Assembly (NCBI GenBank): GCA_016794585.1
Contig: JAEUJM010000018.1
Span: forward strand, 1 to 64,000
Direction: 5' to 3'
DNA from: Acidimicrobiales bacterium
Lineage (GTDB): Bacteria > Actinomycetota > Acidimicrobiia > Acidimicrobiales > DATDAH01
Length of the DNA stretch: 64,000 nt
Shown here piece after piece: positions 26,888 through 35,204 of this stretch. The first letter of the stretch is position 1; every line of letters starts with the position of its first letter. The notes beneath the pieces are model-generated. The model was given only the letters and a program-made list of their open reading frames with translations. It did no database searches and was not told the DNA's origin. The translations under genes and the position numbers were made by a program.

Positions 26888-26899
26888 CTCGAACGACCC

Positions 26900-26955
26900 T
26901 TGCTTTCCGAACATTGTTCGAGAATAGTGAGAGCACAAAGCCGAACAGCGTTCGG
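26900..26955 (+). promoter_or_regulatory. TetR operator pair and epimerase promoter
   Basis: CGAACATTGTTCG (26908-26920) is a perfect 13-base palindrome. CCGAACAGCGTTCGG (26941-26955) is a second palindrome with 6-base arms. A plus-strand promoter TTGCTT (26900-26905), 17 bases, AATAGT (26923-26928) has the first operator inside its spacer. Repression of both divergent genes by the adjacent TetR is the clear reading. Confidence 0.7.
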
Positions 26956-26977
26956 GAACCTCACCTCAGGAGTCCCC

Positions 26978-27934
26978 ATGAGCCCCCATCCCACCCACGT
27001 CGTGCTCGGTGCCGGACCCGTCGGGCGGGCGGTCGTCGCGTCGCTCGTCGCCCGGGGCATCCACCCGGTCGTCGTCACCCGTTCGGGGGCGAGCGTGCCC
27101 GGCGCTCGCAGCCGCATCGCCGATGTCAGCGACCCGGCCCAGGTGGCTGAAGCGGTGGCCGGTGCCGACGTGGTGTTCCAATGCGCCCAGCCCGAGTACC
27201 ACCGCTGGCCCGAGGAGTTCCCGGCTCTCCAGGCGGGGATCGTGGACGCCGCCGCGGCGGCCGGGGCACTGCTGGTGGTCGCCGAGAACCTCTACGGCTA
27301 CGGGCCGCACGACGGGCCCCTCACCGAGGGCCTGCCCCTCGCCGCCACCACCCGCAAGGGCGCCGTGCGCGCCCGGATGTGGCGGGACCTCGAGGCGGCC
27401 CACGAGGCCGGGCGCCTCCGGGTCGTCGCCGGTCGGGCCTCCGACTTCTTCGGTCCCGGGGTCGAGGGCTCGGCCGTGGGGGAGCGGTTCTTCGGCCCGC
27501 TCGCGGCGGGCAAGGCCGCCGAGATCGCGGGCGACCCCGATCGCCTCCACACCTACACCTACGTCGGAGACTTCGGCGAGGCGCTCGTCCGCCTGTCCGA
27601 GACGCCGGCCACGTGGGGCCGGGCCTGGCACGTGCCGAACGCCCCGACCGGAACCACCCGCACCCTCGCCGAGCAGGCCGCGCTCCTCGCGGGTACCACG
27701 CCCCGCCTGCGCACCTTCGCCCGGTGGCAGCTCCGCCTCGTCGGCCTGTTCGTGCCACCGGTTCGCGAGACGGTCGAGATGCTCTACGAGTTCGAGCACG
27801 ACTTCGTGGTCGACCACTCGGCCTACGCCGCCCACTGCGGGGACCACGCCACGCCCCTGGCGGAGTCGCTCGCCGTCACGGTCGCAGCCGAACGCGGAAC
27901 GGCCACGACGAGAAGTGGTCGCGTGGTTGGATGA
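26978..27934 (+). CDS. NAD-dependent epimerase/dehydratase family protein
   Basis: A 318-residue extended-SDR-like protein. The dinucleotide motif is VVLGAGPVGRAVV at residues 8-20. The usual YxxxK site is altered (ENLYGYGP, then TTRKGAVRARM), as in atypical or regulatory members, so catalysis is uncertain. AGGAG sits 6 bases before ATG 26978. It is controlled by the divergent TetR and is followed 34 bases later by an SDR gene. Effector-induced redox on a hydrophobic compound is a reasonable guess. Confidence 0.75.
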   Translation: MSPHPTHVVLGAGPVGRAVVASLVARGIHPVVVTRSGASVPGARSRIADVSDPAQVAEAVAGADVVFQCAQPEYHRWPEEFPALQAGIVDAAAAAGALLVVAENLYGYGPHDGPLTEGLPLAATTRKGAVRARMWRDLEAAHEAGRLRVVAGRASDFFGPGVEGSAVGERFFGPLAAGKAAEIAGDPDRLHTYTYVGDFGEALVRLSETPATWGRAWHVPNAPTGTTRTLAEQAALLAGTTPRLRTFARWQLRLVGLFVPPVRETVEMLYEFEHDFVVDHSAYAAHCGDHATPLAESLAVTVAAERGTATTRSGRVVG

Positions 27935-27968
27935 CGTCGACGGACGACGAGCGACGATGGGTGGCGAC

Positions 27969-28766
27969 ATGGCACGGGTGCTGATCACGGGGTGTTCGAC
28001 GGGTATCGGGCGGGCGACCGCCGTGGAGCTCACCACCCGGGGTCACGAGGTGGTGGCGACCGCTCGCCGCGTCGAGGCCCTCGAGGGCCTCGACGTCGCC
28101 GCCACCCTGACGCTCGACGTCGACGACGACGCCTCGGTGGCCGCCGCGGTGGCCGCGGCCGGGGACCTCGACGTCCTGGTGAACAACGCCGGCTGGGAGG
28201 CCGGCGGGCCCGTCGAGCGGGTGCCCCTCGAACGGGTGCGGGCCATGTTCGAGACCAACGTCTTCGGGGTGGCGCGCATGGTGCAGGCCGTCGCGCCCCA
28301 TCTGCGGGCGAAAGGTGCCGGCACGATCGTGAACGTCTCGTCGATGGCCGGCCGGGTCGCCGCGCCGCTCAACGCCTACTACTCGGCCTCGAAGTTCGCG
28401 GTCGAGGCCCTCTCCGAGAGCCTGCACTACGAGCTCGGGCACTTCGGGATCCGGGTCGTCATCGTCGAGCCCGGCAACATCGCCACGAACTTCGGCGACA
28501 ACGTCCAGCGCTTCGGCGAGGACACCGCCCCCTACGACGAGCTCCGGCGCCAGTGGGATGCCGCCTCCGAGGTGCTGGGTGGCGGCGGCGACGTCCCCGG
28601 ACCCGAGCTGGTGGCCACCGCCATCGCCGATGCCGTCGAGGCCGCCGACCCACCGTTGCGGATCCCGGTCGGCCCCGATGCAGAGATGATCGCGGCAGTG
28701 CGGTCCAGCAGCGATGACGCCGTGTTCGAGGCCACGATGCGGGCCACGCTCGGCCTCAGCTGGTAG
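27969..28766 (+). CDS. short-chain dehydrogenase/reductase
   Basis: A 265-residue SDR. TGCSTGIG is at residues 7-14, NNAG near 73-76, and the active site is S (VSSMAG) with YSASK. Basic residues after strand 2 (TARRVE) favour NADP(H). It belongs to the fatty-aldehyde/retinol-type SDRs. ATG 27969 is chosen for the canonical N-terminus; ATG 27957 adds four residues. It lies 34 bases after the epimerase and is probably in the same TetR-controlled unit. Confidence 0.85.
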   Translation: MARVLITGCSTGIGRATAVELTTRGHEVVATARRVEALEGLDVAATLTLDVDDDASVAAAVAAAGDLDVLVNNAGWEAGGPVERVPLERVRAMFETNVFGVARMVQAVAPHLRAKGAGTIVNVSSMAGRVAAPLNAYYSASKFAVEALSESLHYELGHFGIRVVIVEPGNIATNFGDNVQRFGEDTAPYDELRRQWDAASEVLGGGGDVPGPELVATAIADAVEAADPPLRIPVGPDAEMIAAVRSSSDDAVFEATMRATLGLSW

Positions 28767-28797
28767 CGAACCGAACGCCGGCCTCGCTCAGCGAACC

Positions 28798-28861
28798 GAC
28801 CTTCGGCCCTTCCGCCACACGGCGACCGGGAGGACGATCCAGGTGTCGTCAAGGCACCTGG
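28798..28861 (+). promoter_or_regulatory. leader element copy B with hairpin
   Basis: GACCTTCGGCCCTTC (28798-28812), 15 bases, GGGAGGACGATC (28828-28839), then arms CCAGGTG (28839-28845) and CACCTGG (28855-28861) around a 9-base loop. Compared with copy A (11878), both boxes and their 30-base offset are conserved. The hairpin differs in both arms but keeps 7 pairs and a 9-base loop. The ribosome-binding site AGAGGAGG follows at 28871-28878. Confidence 0.6.
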
Positions 28862-28886
28862 GACTCCGCGAGAGGAGGTCGGGGCG

Positions 28887-31595
28887 ATGCGCCGGGATCA
28901 CCGAGCCGTTCGCTCACCGCAAGCGGCGCTCCTCGGTGGTGGCCTGGTCCTCGTCCTCGTGGCCGCACTCGTCCTGCCGGCGGGACCGCTGGCCCGGGCG
29001 CTGGACACGGGCACACCCGAAGTGGCCATCAGCGCCGCGTCTGCGTCGCTGGTGTTCGCCTGTGACACCGGATCGGTGCCCATGACCGTGGAGGCTCTGC
29101 TCGAGCCGGGTGAGGTGGTCGACGGCGGCACGGTGACGGTCACCTGGGCGCTCGGCACGCCGGCGGCCGACGAGCTGGGACTCGGTGACCGGATCGCCGT
29201 CTCCTTCCCGGTTCCTGCGGAGGTGTCCACCGTGCCCGCAGTCGACGTGGTGGCGAGTGGCGTCGACGGCACGGCATGGTCCACCGGGGGCGGACGACTG
29301 ACCGTCGACCTCAGCCTGGTCGAGGAGTCCACCTCGGTCGGGGCGACCGTGATGGCGTCGATGGACCTGAGCCCAGGGCTGGCCCCCACCGTGGTGTCCT
29401 TCGGTGCCCCGGAGGAGCTGGTGGTCGGCGGCGCCGCGGTCGGCGGCGACCAACGGTGCGCGCCGGAGGTTCCGGTGCCCTCGCTGGTGCGTGTGGCCGT
29501 GGTCCCGGCGACCCCGCCCACCACGGACACGACGACGCCCACCACGAGCACCACGACGCCGACCACGCCGACGACCCGACCGTGGTCGGCGGTGACGTCC
29601 ACGACGCGGCCGAGTGACCCCGCCGCCGGGGGCGATGCCCCGTCGCCACCGCCCCTCGACCCCGTCGACATCCCCGCGCTGCCGCCGCCACCGGACCCGA
29701 TGGCCGCCAGCCAGGTGGTGACCGGCGGCGTGGGAGGCGCCGCGGCCCGCCTCGACCGCGCCAGCGTGGACCTCACGGCCTCGACCCGGGAGTTGGAGGC
29801 GATGGAGCAGCAGGCGGCCGCGCTCGAGCGACGGGAGCGCCACCTCGCGGCCGAGCGCCGCCGGCTGGCCGCCAAGGTCGACCACCACCGAGACGAGGCG
29901 GAGCGCCTCGCGGCGGCCGCGTACGTGGCCGCCGTCGACGCGTACGTGAGCCTGGCGGCCACCAGCGACGACGTGATCGTGCTCGGCACCGCGCTCGAGC
30001 AGGGCACCTCGACCTACCTGCGGCTGCTCGCGCGCCAGGCCGACGTGGACGCCCAGCTCCGGTCGGTGGCCGCCCGTCGGTCCGACGGGTGGGAGTCGCT
30101 CGATCGGGCCGAGGCCCGCACCCGGACCCTGCGATCCCGGGTGGCGGATGGCGAGCAACTGCTCACCGCCTTCGATCTCGGCGCCGACGTCGCGGTGACG
30201 GGGTTCCGCTTCCCGGTGGGGGGGCCCACGGACTTCAGCGACACGTGGCACGCACCCCGCTCAGGGGGGCGGCTCCACCAGGGCACGGACCTGTTCGCTG
30301 CGGAGGGGACGCCGCTGCGTTCGGTCGAGCGCGGGGTCCTCGCCCGGGTCGGCCACGACACCTTGGGTGGGACCAAGCTCTGGCTCGTCGGTGAGAGCGG
30401 GACGCAGTACTACTACGCCCACCTCAGCGGGTTCGCCCCGGGGGTCACCGACGGGTTGGTCGTCGATGCCGGCGCCGTGATCGGGTACGTCGGCCACACC
30501 GGCAACGCCCGGACGACGCCACCGCACCTGCACTTCGAGGTCCACCCGGGAGGCGGTCCGGCCATCGACGCGTACCCGATGCTCCGGGCCGCGGGCTCGA
30601 CGGTGCGCGACCCCGTGGAGGACCCCTCCTCCGACGGGACCGCACCGTCGGCCTCGTCGACCACGACGACCACCGCCACGACCGCGGCGACGTCGTCGAC
30701 CGCGAGCTCGACCGTCACACCCGGACCGACGGGTCCGGCGAGCGCCCGGCCCGAGGTAGCCGCCGGTTGGGGGGATGCCGGGCAGTTGGTCGAAGGGCTG
30801 GCCCGTCCCACCGCCGTCGCATCGGCCCCGGACGGCACGGTCCTGGTCGCCGATCCCGGAGCCGACCTCATCGTCGTGCTCGACGCCGACGGGTCGATCA
30901 TCCGGTCGTGGGGTGGGGCCGGGAGCACCGACGGCCGTCTCCACGAGCCGCGCGGTCTGGCCGTGGGTCCGGACGGCACCGTCTACGTCGCCGACACAGG
31001 CAACGCCCGGATCCAGCGCTTCACCGGCGAGGGCGAGCTGCTCGCGTCGTGGGACGGCGCCGACACCCCGGAGGGGCCGATGGCCCGACCGGTGGCCGTC
31101 GCAGTCGACGGCGACCAGGTGTACGTCCTGGACTCGCTGAACAGCGAGGTGCGGGTGTTCGACCCCGACGGCGAGCCCGTGCGGACCTGGGGCGGGTTCG
31201 GCGACGATCCCGGACGCTTCGCCGATCCGGTCGGCATCGCCGTCGGGCCCGACGGCGACCTGTACGTGGCCGATCGCTTCAACGGGAGGGTGCAGCGTCT
31301 CACTCCGCAGGGCGAGCCGGTGGCGCAATGGAGCGAAGGCCTGCGCCGACCTGCCGCCGTCGCGGTCACCGCCGAGGGCCTGCTGATCGTCGCCGACCGG
31401 GCGGAAGGGTCCGTGCTGCAGTACGACGCCGGTGGCCACCTGCGGGCGTCCTGGGGCCGTGCGCAGCTCGAGCGTCCCGAGGCGCTCGTCGTCGATCAGA
31501 CAGGACGACTCCTCGTCGCCGACTCAGGATCTGGCCGCCTGCTGGCCTTCCGATGGAACGTCGGCTCCCGCGATCGAGACCCTGCGTCCCGGTGA
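28887..31595 (+). CDS. secreted M23 peptidase fused to an NHL-repeat propeller
   Basis: A 902-residue exported protein with an unusual domain order. Residues 1-38 are a signal segment; about 40-205 is a beta-rich domain; about 210-240 is a Thr/Pro linker; about 285-430 is an alpha-helical coiled coil of the kind found in NlpD/EnvC-like activators; about 440-560 is an M23 metallopeptidase with zinc ligands H464 and D468 (HQGTD) and H547/H549 (HLHFEV). A second Thr/Ser linker leads to about 620-895, a six-bladed NHL-type propeller with repeats such as GPDGTVYVADTGNARIQRF. It should cut peptidoglycan cross-links outside the cell while the propeller binds a partner. It is preceded by leader copy B. 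Confidence 0.85.
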   Translation: MRRDHRAVRSPQAALLGGGLVLVLVAALVLPAGPLARALDTGTPEVAISAASASLVFACDTGSVPMTVEALLEPGEVVDGGTVTVTWALGTPAADELGLGDRIAVSFPVPAEVSTVPAVDVVASGVDGTAWSTGGGRLTVDLSLVEESTSVGATVMASMDLSPGLAPTVVSFGAPEELVVGGAAVGGDQRCAPEVPVPSLVRVAVVPATPPTTDTTTPTTSTTTPTTPTTRPWSAVTSTTRPSDPAAGGDAPSPPPLDPVDIPALPPPPDPMAASQVVTGGVGGAAARLDRASVDLTASTRELEAMEQQAAALERRERHLAAERRRLAAKVDHHRDEAERLAAAAYVAAVDAYVSLAATSDDVIVLGTALEQGTSTYLRLLARQADVDAQLRSVAARRSDGWESLDRAEARTRTLRSRVADGEQLLTAFDLGADVAVTGFRFPVGGPTDFSDTWHAPRSGGRLHQGTDLFAAEGTPLRSVERGVLARVGHDTLGGTKLWLVGESGTQYYYAHLSGFAPGVTDGLVVDAGAVIGYVGHTGNARTTPPHLHFEVHPGGGPAIDAYPMLRAAGSTVRDPVEDPSSDGTAPSASSTTTTTATTAATSSTASSTVTPGPTGPASARPEVAAGWGDAGQLVEGLARPTAVASAPDGTVLVADPGADLIVVLDADGSIIRSWGGAGSTDGRLHEPRGLAVGPDGTVYVADTGNARIQRFTGEGELLASWDGADTPEGPMARPVAVAVDGDQVYVLDSLNSEVRVFDPDGEPVRTWGGFGDDPGRFADPVGIAVGPDGDLYVADRFNGRVQRLTPQGEPVAQWSEGLRRPAAVAVTAEGLLIVADRAEGSVLQYDAGGHLRASWGRAQLERPEALVVDQTGRLLVADSGSGRLLAFRWNVGSRDRDPASR

Positions 31596-31670
31596 CGAGA
31601 CGCCTTCCTCCCAGTCAGTAGGATGAGTCGTTCCGGGACGGGGGTCTCGGGCGGGAGGAGGCGAAATCCA

Positions 31671-32957
31671 TTGGGCATCTCACGACGCACGTTCCTCGCC
31701 GGGAGTGCCGGCGCGGCCGCGCTGGCGGCGCTCGGCGTCTCCGCGTGCGGCTCGTCCGACGAAGGCGGCACCGTCGACCAGTCGACCGCGACGCTGCCCG
31801 ACCCGAGCGATGCCCCCTTCGACACCGTCGTGGTGCTGATGATGGAGAACCGGTCGTTCGACCACATGGTGGGGTGGCTGCCCGGCGCCGACGGCAAGCA
31901 GGCCGGGCTGAGCTACGTCGACCAGAAGGGCGACTCGCACGACACGTACCGACTCGCCCCCGACTGGCAGGGCTGCGACATGCAGGACCCCTTCCACATC
32001 TGGCAGGCGATGAAGTCGCACTACAACGACGGCGCCTGCGACGGGTTCCTGAAGACCCAGCCCAACGGCGACCTCTTCCCCATCGGCTACTACGAGGCCG
32101 AGGACCTGCCCATCCTCGCCGCCCTGATGCAGGGCTACACCGCCTTCGACAAGTACTTCGCGTCGATGCTGGGCCCCACGTGGCCCAACCGGCTCTACCA
32201 GCTCTGCGCCACCACCGACCTGGACGAGACCCTCGACTACCCCGCCCCGGGAGAGCCCCGGCCGGTGAACCTCGACCTCGCCATCTTCGACCGGGTCAAG
32301 GACGCCGGGCTGACCGCGGGCTACTACTACTTCGGTGAGCCGATGACGGGTCTGTTCGCCAGTCAGCGCTACGACGACATCTCGCACCGCATCGAGAAGT
32401 TCTTCCACGATGCCGAGGCGGGGACGCTGCCCAACGTCGTGTTCGTGGACCCGGACTACACGGCGCACGCAGAGTTCAACGGCACGTCCAACGACTACCA
32501 CCCCTACGGCAGCGTCCAGGTGGCCGAGGCCTTCGTGGCCAAGGTGCACGATGCCCTCGCCAACAGCCCCCACTGGGACAAGCTCGTGTTCGTCCTCAAC
32601 TTCGACGAGAGCGGCGGCTTCTACGACCACGTCCCGCCGCCCCGGGTCGAGGACCACACGGTGCTCCCGGGGACGGGCCCCAAGCCCGACCTCAAGCGCC
32701 TCGGCTTCCGCGTGCCTGCGGTCGTGATGGGCCCCTTCGCCAAGCAGCGCCTCGACCAGACCGGCCCCTACGAGCACAGCTCGGTGCTGAAGATGATCGA
32801 GTGGCGCTGGGACCTCGAGCCCATGACGGTGCGCGATCGCAAGGCCAAGAACCTCGCCGACGCGCTCGACTTCTCCATCAAGCGCGACCCCATCACCCTC
32901 CCGGACTTCACCCCCGAGCCCGCCAAGATCTGCCGCAACCCGAACCACGTGGCCTGA
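31671..32957 (+). CDS. Tat-exported phosphoesterase (phospholipase C/acid phosphatase family)
   Basis: A 428-residue enzyme with a twin-arginine signal SRRTFLAGSAG near its start and a following SACGSS that may be lipidated. MMENRSFDHM is the hallmark of the phosphoesterase family (PF04185) that includes mycobacterial phospholipases C and AcpA. FDESGGFYDHVPPP and the late HSSVLKMIEW complete the site. TTG 31671 is preferred: GGGAGGAGG lies 9 bases upstream and it places the twin arginine right after the start, while TAGGAT (31619-31624) would be the -10. ATG 31623 overlaps that hexamer and gives a 16-residue extension. It should hydrolyse phosphoesters outside the membrane. Confidence 0.8.
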   Translation: MGISRRTFLAGSAGAAALAALGVSACGSSDEGGTVDQSTATLPDPSDAPFDTVVVLMMENRSFDHMVGWLPGADGKQAGLSYVDQKGDSHDTYRLAPDWQGCDMQDPFHIWQAMKSHYNDGACDGFLKTQPNGDLFPIGYYEAEDLPILAALMQGYTAFDKYFASMLGPTWPNRLYQLCATTDLDETLDYPAPGEPRPVNLDLAIFDRVKDAGLTAGYYYFGEPMTGLFASQRYDDISHRIEKFFHDAEAGTLPNVVFVDPDYTAHAEFNGTSNDYHPYGSVQVAEAFVAKVHDALANSPHWDKLVFVLNFDESGGFYDHVPPPRVEDHTVLPGTGPKPDLKRLGFRVPAVVMGPFAKQRLDQTGPYEHSSVLKMIEWRWDLEPMTVRDRKAKNLADALDFSIKRDPITLPDFTPEPAKICRNPNHVA

Positions 32958-33009
32958 GGGCGCCCGGGCCACGCGGCTATCGGGGGAGGAGGACGGGTAG
33001 GGGCCGCGC

Positions 33010-34017
33010 GTGTCGCGTCCGGACCCCTCCGCCGACCTTCTCGCCCTCCATGGGGTGCGCCAGCGCTTCGGGGACCGGGTCGTACTGGACGGGGTCGACC
33101 TCGAGGTGCCCGCCGGCCAGGTGATCGGCCTGCTCGGACCCAACGGTGCCGGCAAGACCACGCTCATGCGGGTGCTGTTCGGCGTCCTGCCCCCCGACGA
33201 GGGGGCGGTGACGTGGCGGGGTCGGCCCGCCACCGCGGTGGATCGGCAGCGTTGGGGCTACATGCCCCAGGAGCGCGGGATCTATCGCGACATGCGCGTG
33301 CTGGACCTCCTGACGTGGATCGCCCGCCTCCACGGGCTGTCGCGCGCCTCGGGCCGGTCCCGGGCAGCAGCCCTCCTCGAGCGGCTCGGGCTCGGCGACC
33401 GGGGTCTCGACACCGTCCAGGACCTGTCCGGCGGCATGGCGCAGCGGGTCCAGCTCGCGGCCGCGATGGTCCACGAGCCCGAGGTGCTGGTGTTGGACGA
33501 GCCCTTCGCCGGCCTCGACCCGGGCGCCGTCGACTTCCTCTCCGACGTGATCCTCGACCACGTGCGCGCCGGACGGCACCTCCTCTTCTCCAGCCACCAG
33601 CTCGATCTGGTCGAGGGGCTGTGCGACGTGATCACCATGATCCACCACGGCCGCACCGTGCTCCACGGACGCGTCACGGACCTGAAGGCAGAGAGCCCGG
33701 ACCGGTTCCTGCGAGTGGACGTCGCCGTCGAGCCATCATGGGCCGCCGGCACGGGTGCCACGGTCGAGACCACCGATGCATCCGGCTCACGGCTGCGGCT
33801 GGCGCCCGGCAGCTCGGCCGTCGAGGTGCTCGACCTGATCCGCCACAAGGCGACGGTGAGCGATTTCGGCGTCGAGTCCCCGACCCTGTCCGAGCTCTTC
33901 CTCGACGCGGCGGGCGACGGTGCACTCGACGACGACGCACCCGATGCCGGCGGCGACGACGGGTGGGGGCGGGCGGGCGGTGAGGGGCCCCGGCGACAGC
34001 CCGTGGCGGCACGATGA
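33010..34017 (+). CDS. ABC exporter ATP-binding protein (NatA-like)
   Basis: A 335-residue ATPase. Walker [11 protein letters not shown]-loop, signature LSGGMAQRVQLA, Walker B VLVLDEPFAGLD and switch SSHQLDLVE are intact. The C-terminal extension with the ESPTLSELFLDA motif is the DUF4162 domain of NatA-type ATPases. A charged Asp/Gly-rich tail follows. It overlaps the permease start by ATGA. Likely exports Na+ or a small toxic compound; the substrate is unknown. Confidence 0.85.
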   Translation: MSRPDPSADLLALHGVRQRFGDRVVLDGVDLEVPAGQVIGLLGPNGAGKTTLMRVLFGVLPPDEGAVTWRGRPATAVDRQRWGYMPQERGIYRDMRVLDLLTWIARLHGLSRASGRSRAAALLERLGLGDRGLDTVQDLSGGMAQRVQLAAAMVHEPEVLVLDEPFAGLDPGAVDFLSDVILDHVRAGRHLLFSSHQLDLVEGLCDVITMIHHGRTVLHGRVTDLKAESPDRFLRVDVAVEPSWAAGTGATVETTDASGSRLRLAPGSSAVEVLDLIRHKATVSDFGVESPTLSELFLDAAGDGALDDDAPDAGGDDGWGRAGGEGPRRQPVAAR

Positions 34018-35180
34018 GCCGGCCCCGGGCGACCCTCCTGGTCGCCGGCCGTGAGGTTCGTGAAGCCCTGCGCCGCAAGGGCACCTGGGTCGTGATCGGT
34101 GTCTTCTTCTTCGGCTCCTTGGCGGTGATGGTCCTGCCCGCGGTCCTCGCCGGTGACGACCGGACCACCTACGACGTGGTGCTGGTGGGCCCGTCGCCCG
34201 GCGTGGAAGGGGCCCTGGAACGTCTCCAGGGTGACCTCGACGCGGACATCGACGTGAGCCACGTACGCACCGTGGGCGCCGCTCGTGATCGCGTGGAAGC
34301 CGAGGGCGCCGACGTCGCGGTGGTCCCCGCCAGTGGCGGGGAGACGCCCTCGATCATCGTCCGGTCCGGGGAGAACGACGCACTGGTCGGCGCGGCCCGC
34401 CAGGCCCTAGCCGGCGCGGCGCTGGCGAACCGGCTGGGTGAGGCCGGCCTGTCCGACCCGGAGGTGGCCGACGTGCTGCGTGCCCCGGAGGTGCGCGTCG
34501 ACGACGTCGACCAGGGGTCCGACGCACGGCGGGTCGCCTCGTTCGCCATCTCGCTCGTCCTCTACCTGTTGTTGTTCTCGTTGATGATGCAGGTGGCCAA
34601 CGGGGTGGCGATCGAGAAGGCGAGCCGTATCAGCGAGGTCCTCCTGGCCATCGTCCGGCCCGGGGCCCTGCTCTACGGCAAGGTGCTCGGGGTGGCCGCG
34701 ACCGGCGCCATCGGGCTCGTCATCGGATCCATCCCGATCACCGTGAAGCAGGTCACCGGCGGCGACGTCCCTGACGGCCTCGGCGGCGCGCTCCTGGCGG
34801 GCGCGGCGTGGTTCGGGCTCGGTTCGATCCTCTACCTGTCGCTGGCCGGCTCGCTGGCCGCGCTCGTCGAGCGGCCAGAGGAGGCGGGGTCGGTCCTCAG
34901 CCCGTTGATGGCGGCGTTGATCGGGACCTTCATCGCGGCGCAGAGCGGTGTCGACACGCCGCTCGGCACGGTGCTGGCCTACGTCCCGCTGACCTCGCCG
35001 GTGATGGAGCCGGCCCGGATCGCCACGGGGGTCTCGAGCCCGGTCGAGATCGCCGTCTCGCTTCTCCTGCTGGCGGCGTCGGTGGTGGCCGTCGTGCGCT
35101 TCGGATCGGTGGTGTTCGGTCGGGCGGTGGTGCGGACCGGGCGCCGACTGAAGCTCCGTGAGGTGCTGGCGGACGGGTGA
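34014..35180 (+). CDS. ABC-2 permease (NatB-like)
   Basis: A 388-residue membrane protein. One helix lies near residues 20-45, then a large extracytoplasmic domain (about 50-165), then five more helices. LLFSLMMQVANGVAIEKASRISEVLLAIVRP is the conserved loop of the NatB/ABC2_membrane_3 family. It is the channel partner of the preceding ATPase, coupled by ATGA. The gene ends 24 bases from the convergent Mo-enzyme gene. Confidence 0.85.
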   Translation: MSRPRATLLVAGREVREALRRKGTWVVIGVFFFGSLAVMVLPAVLAGDDRTTYDVVLVGPSPGVEGALERLQGDLDADIDVSHVRTVGAARDRVEAEGADVAVVPASGGETPSIIVRSGENDALVGAARQALAGAALANRLGEAGLSDPEVADVLRAPEVRVDDVDQGSDARRVASFAISLVLYLLLFSLMMQVANGVAIEKASRISEVLLAIVRPGALLYGKVLGVAATGAIGLVIGSIPITVKQVTGGDVPDGLGGALLAGAAWFGLGSILYLSLAGSLAALVERPEEAGSVLSPLMAALIGTFIAAQSGVDTPLGTVLAYVPLTSPVMEPARIATGVSSPVEIAVSLLLLAASVVAVVRFGSVVFGRAVVRTGRRLKLREVLADG

Positions 35181-35204
35181 ACCCGAGCGGGCGTCGTCGA
35201 ACGG

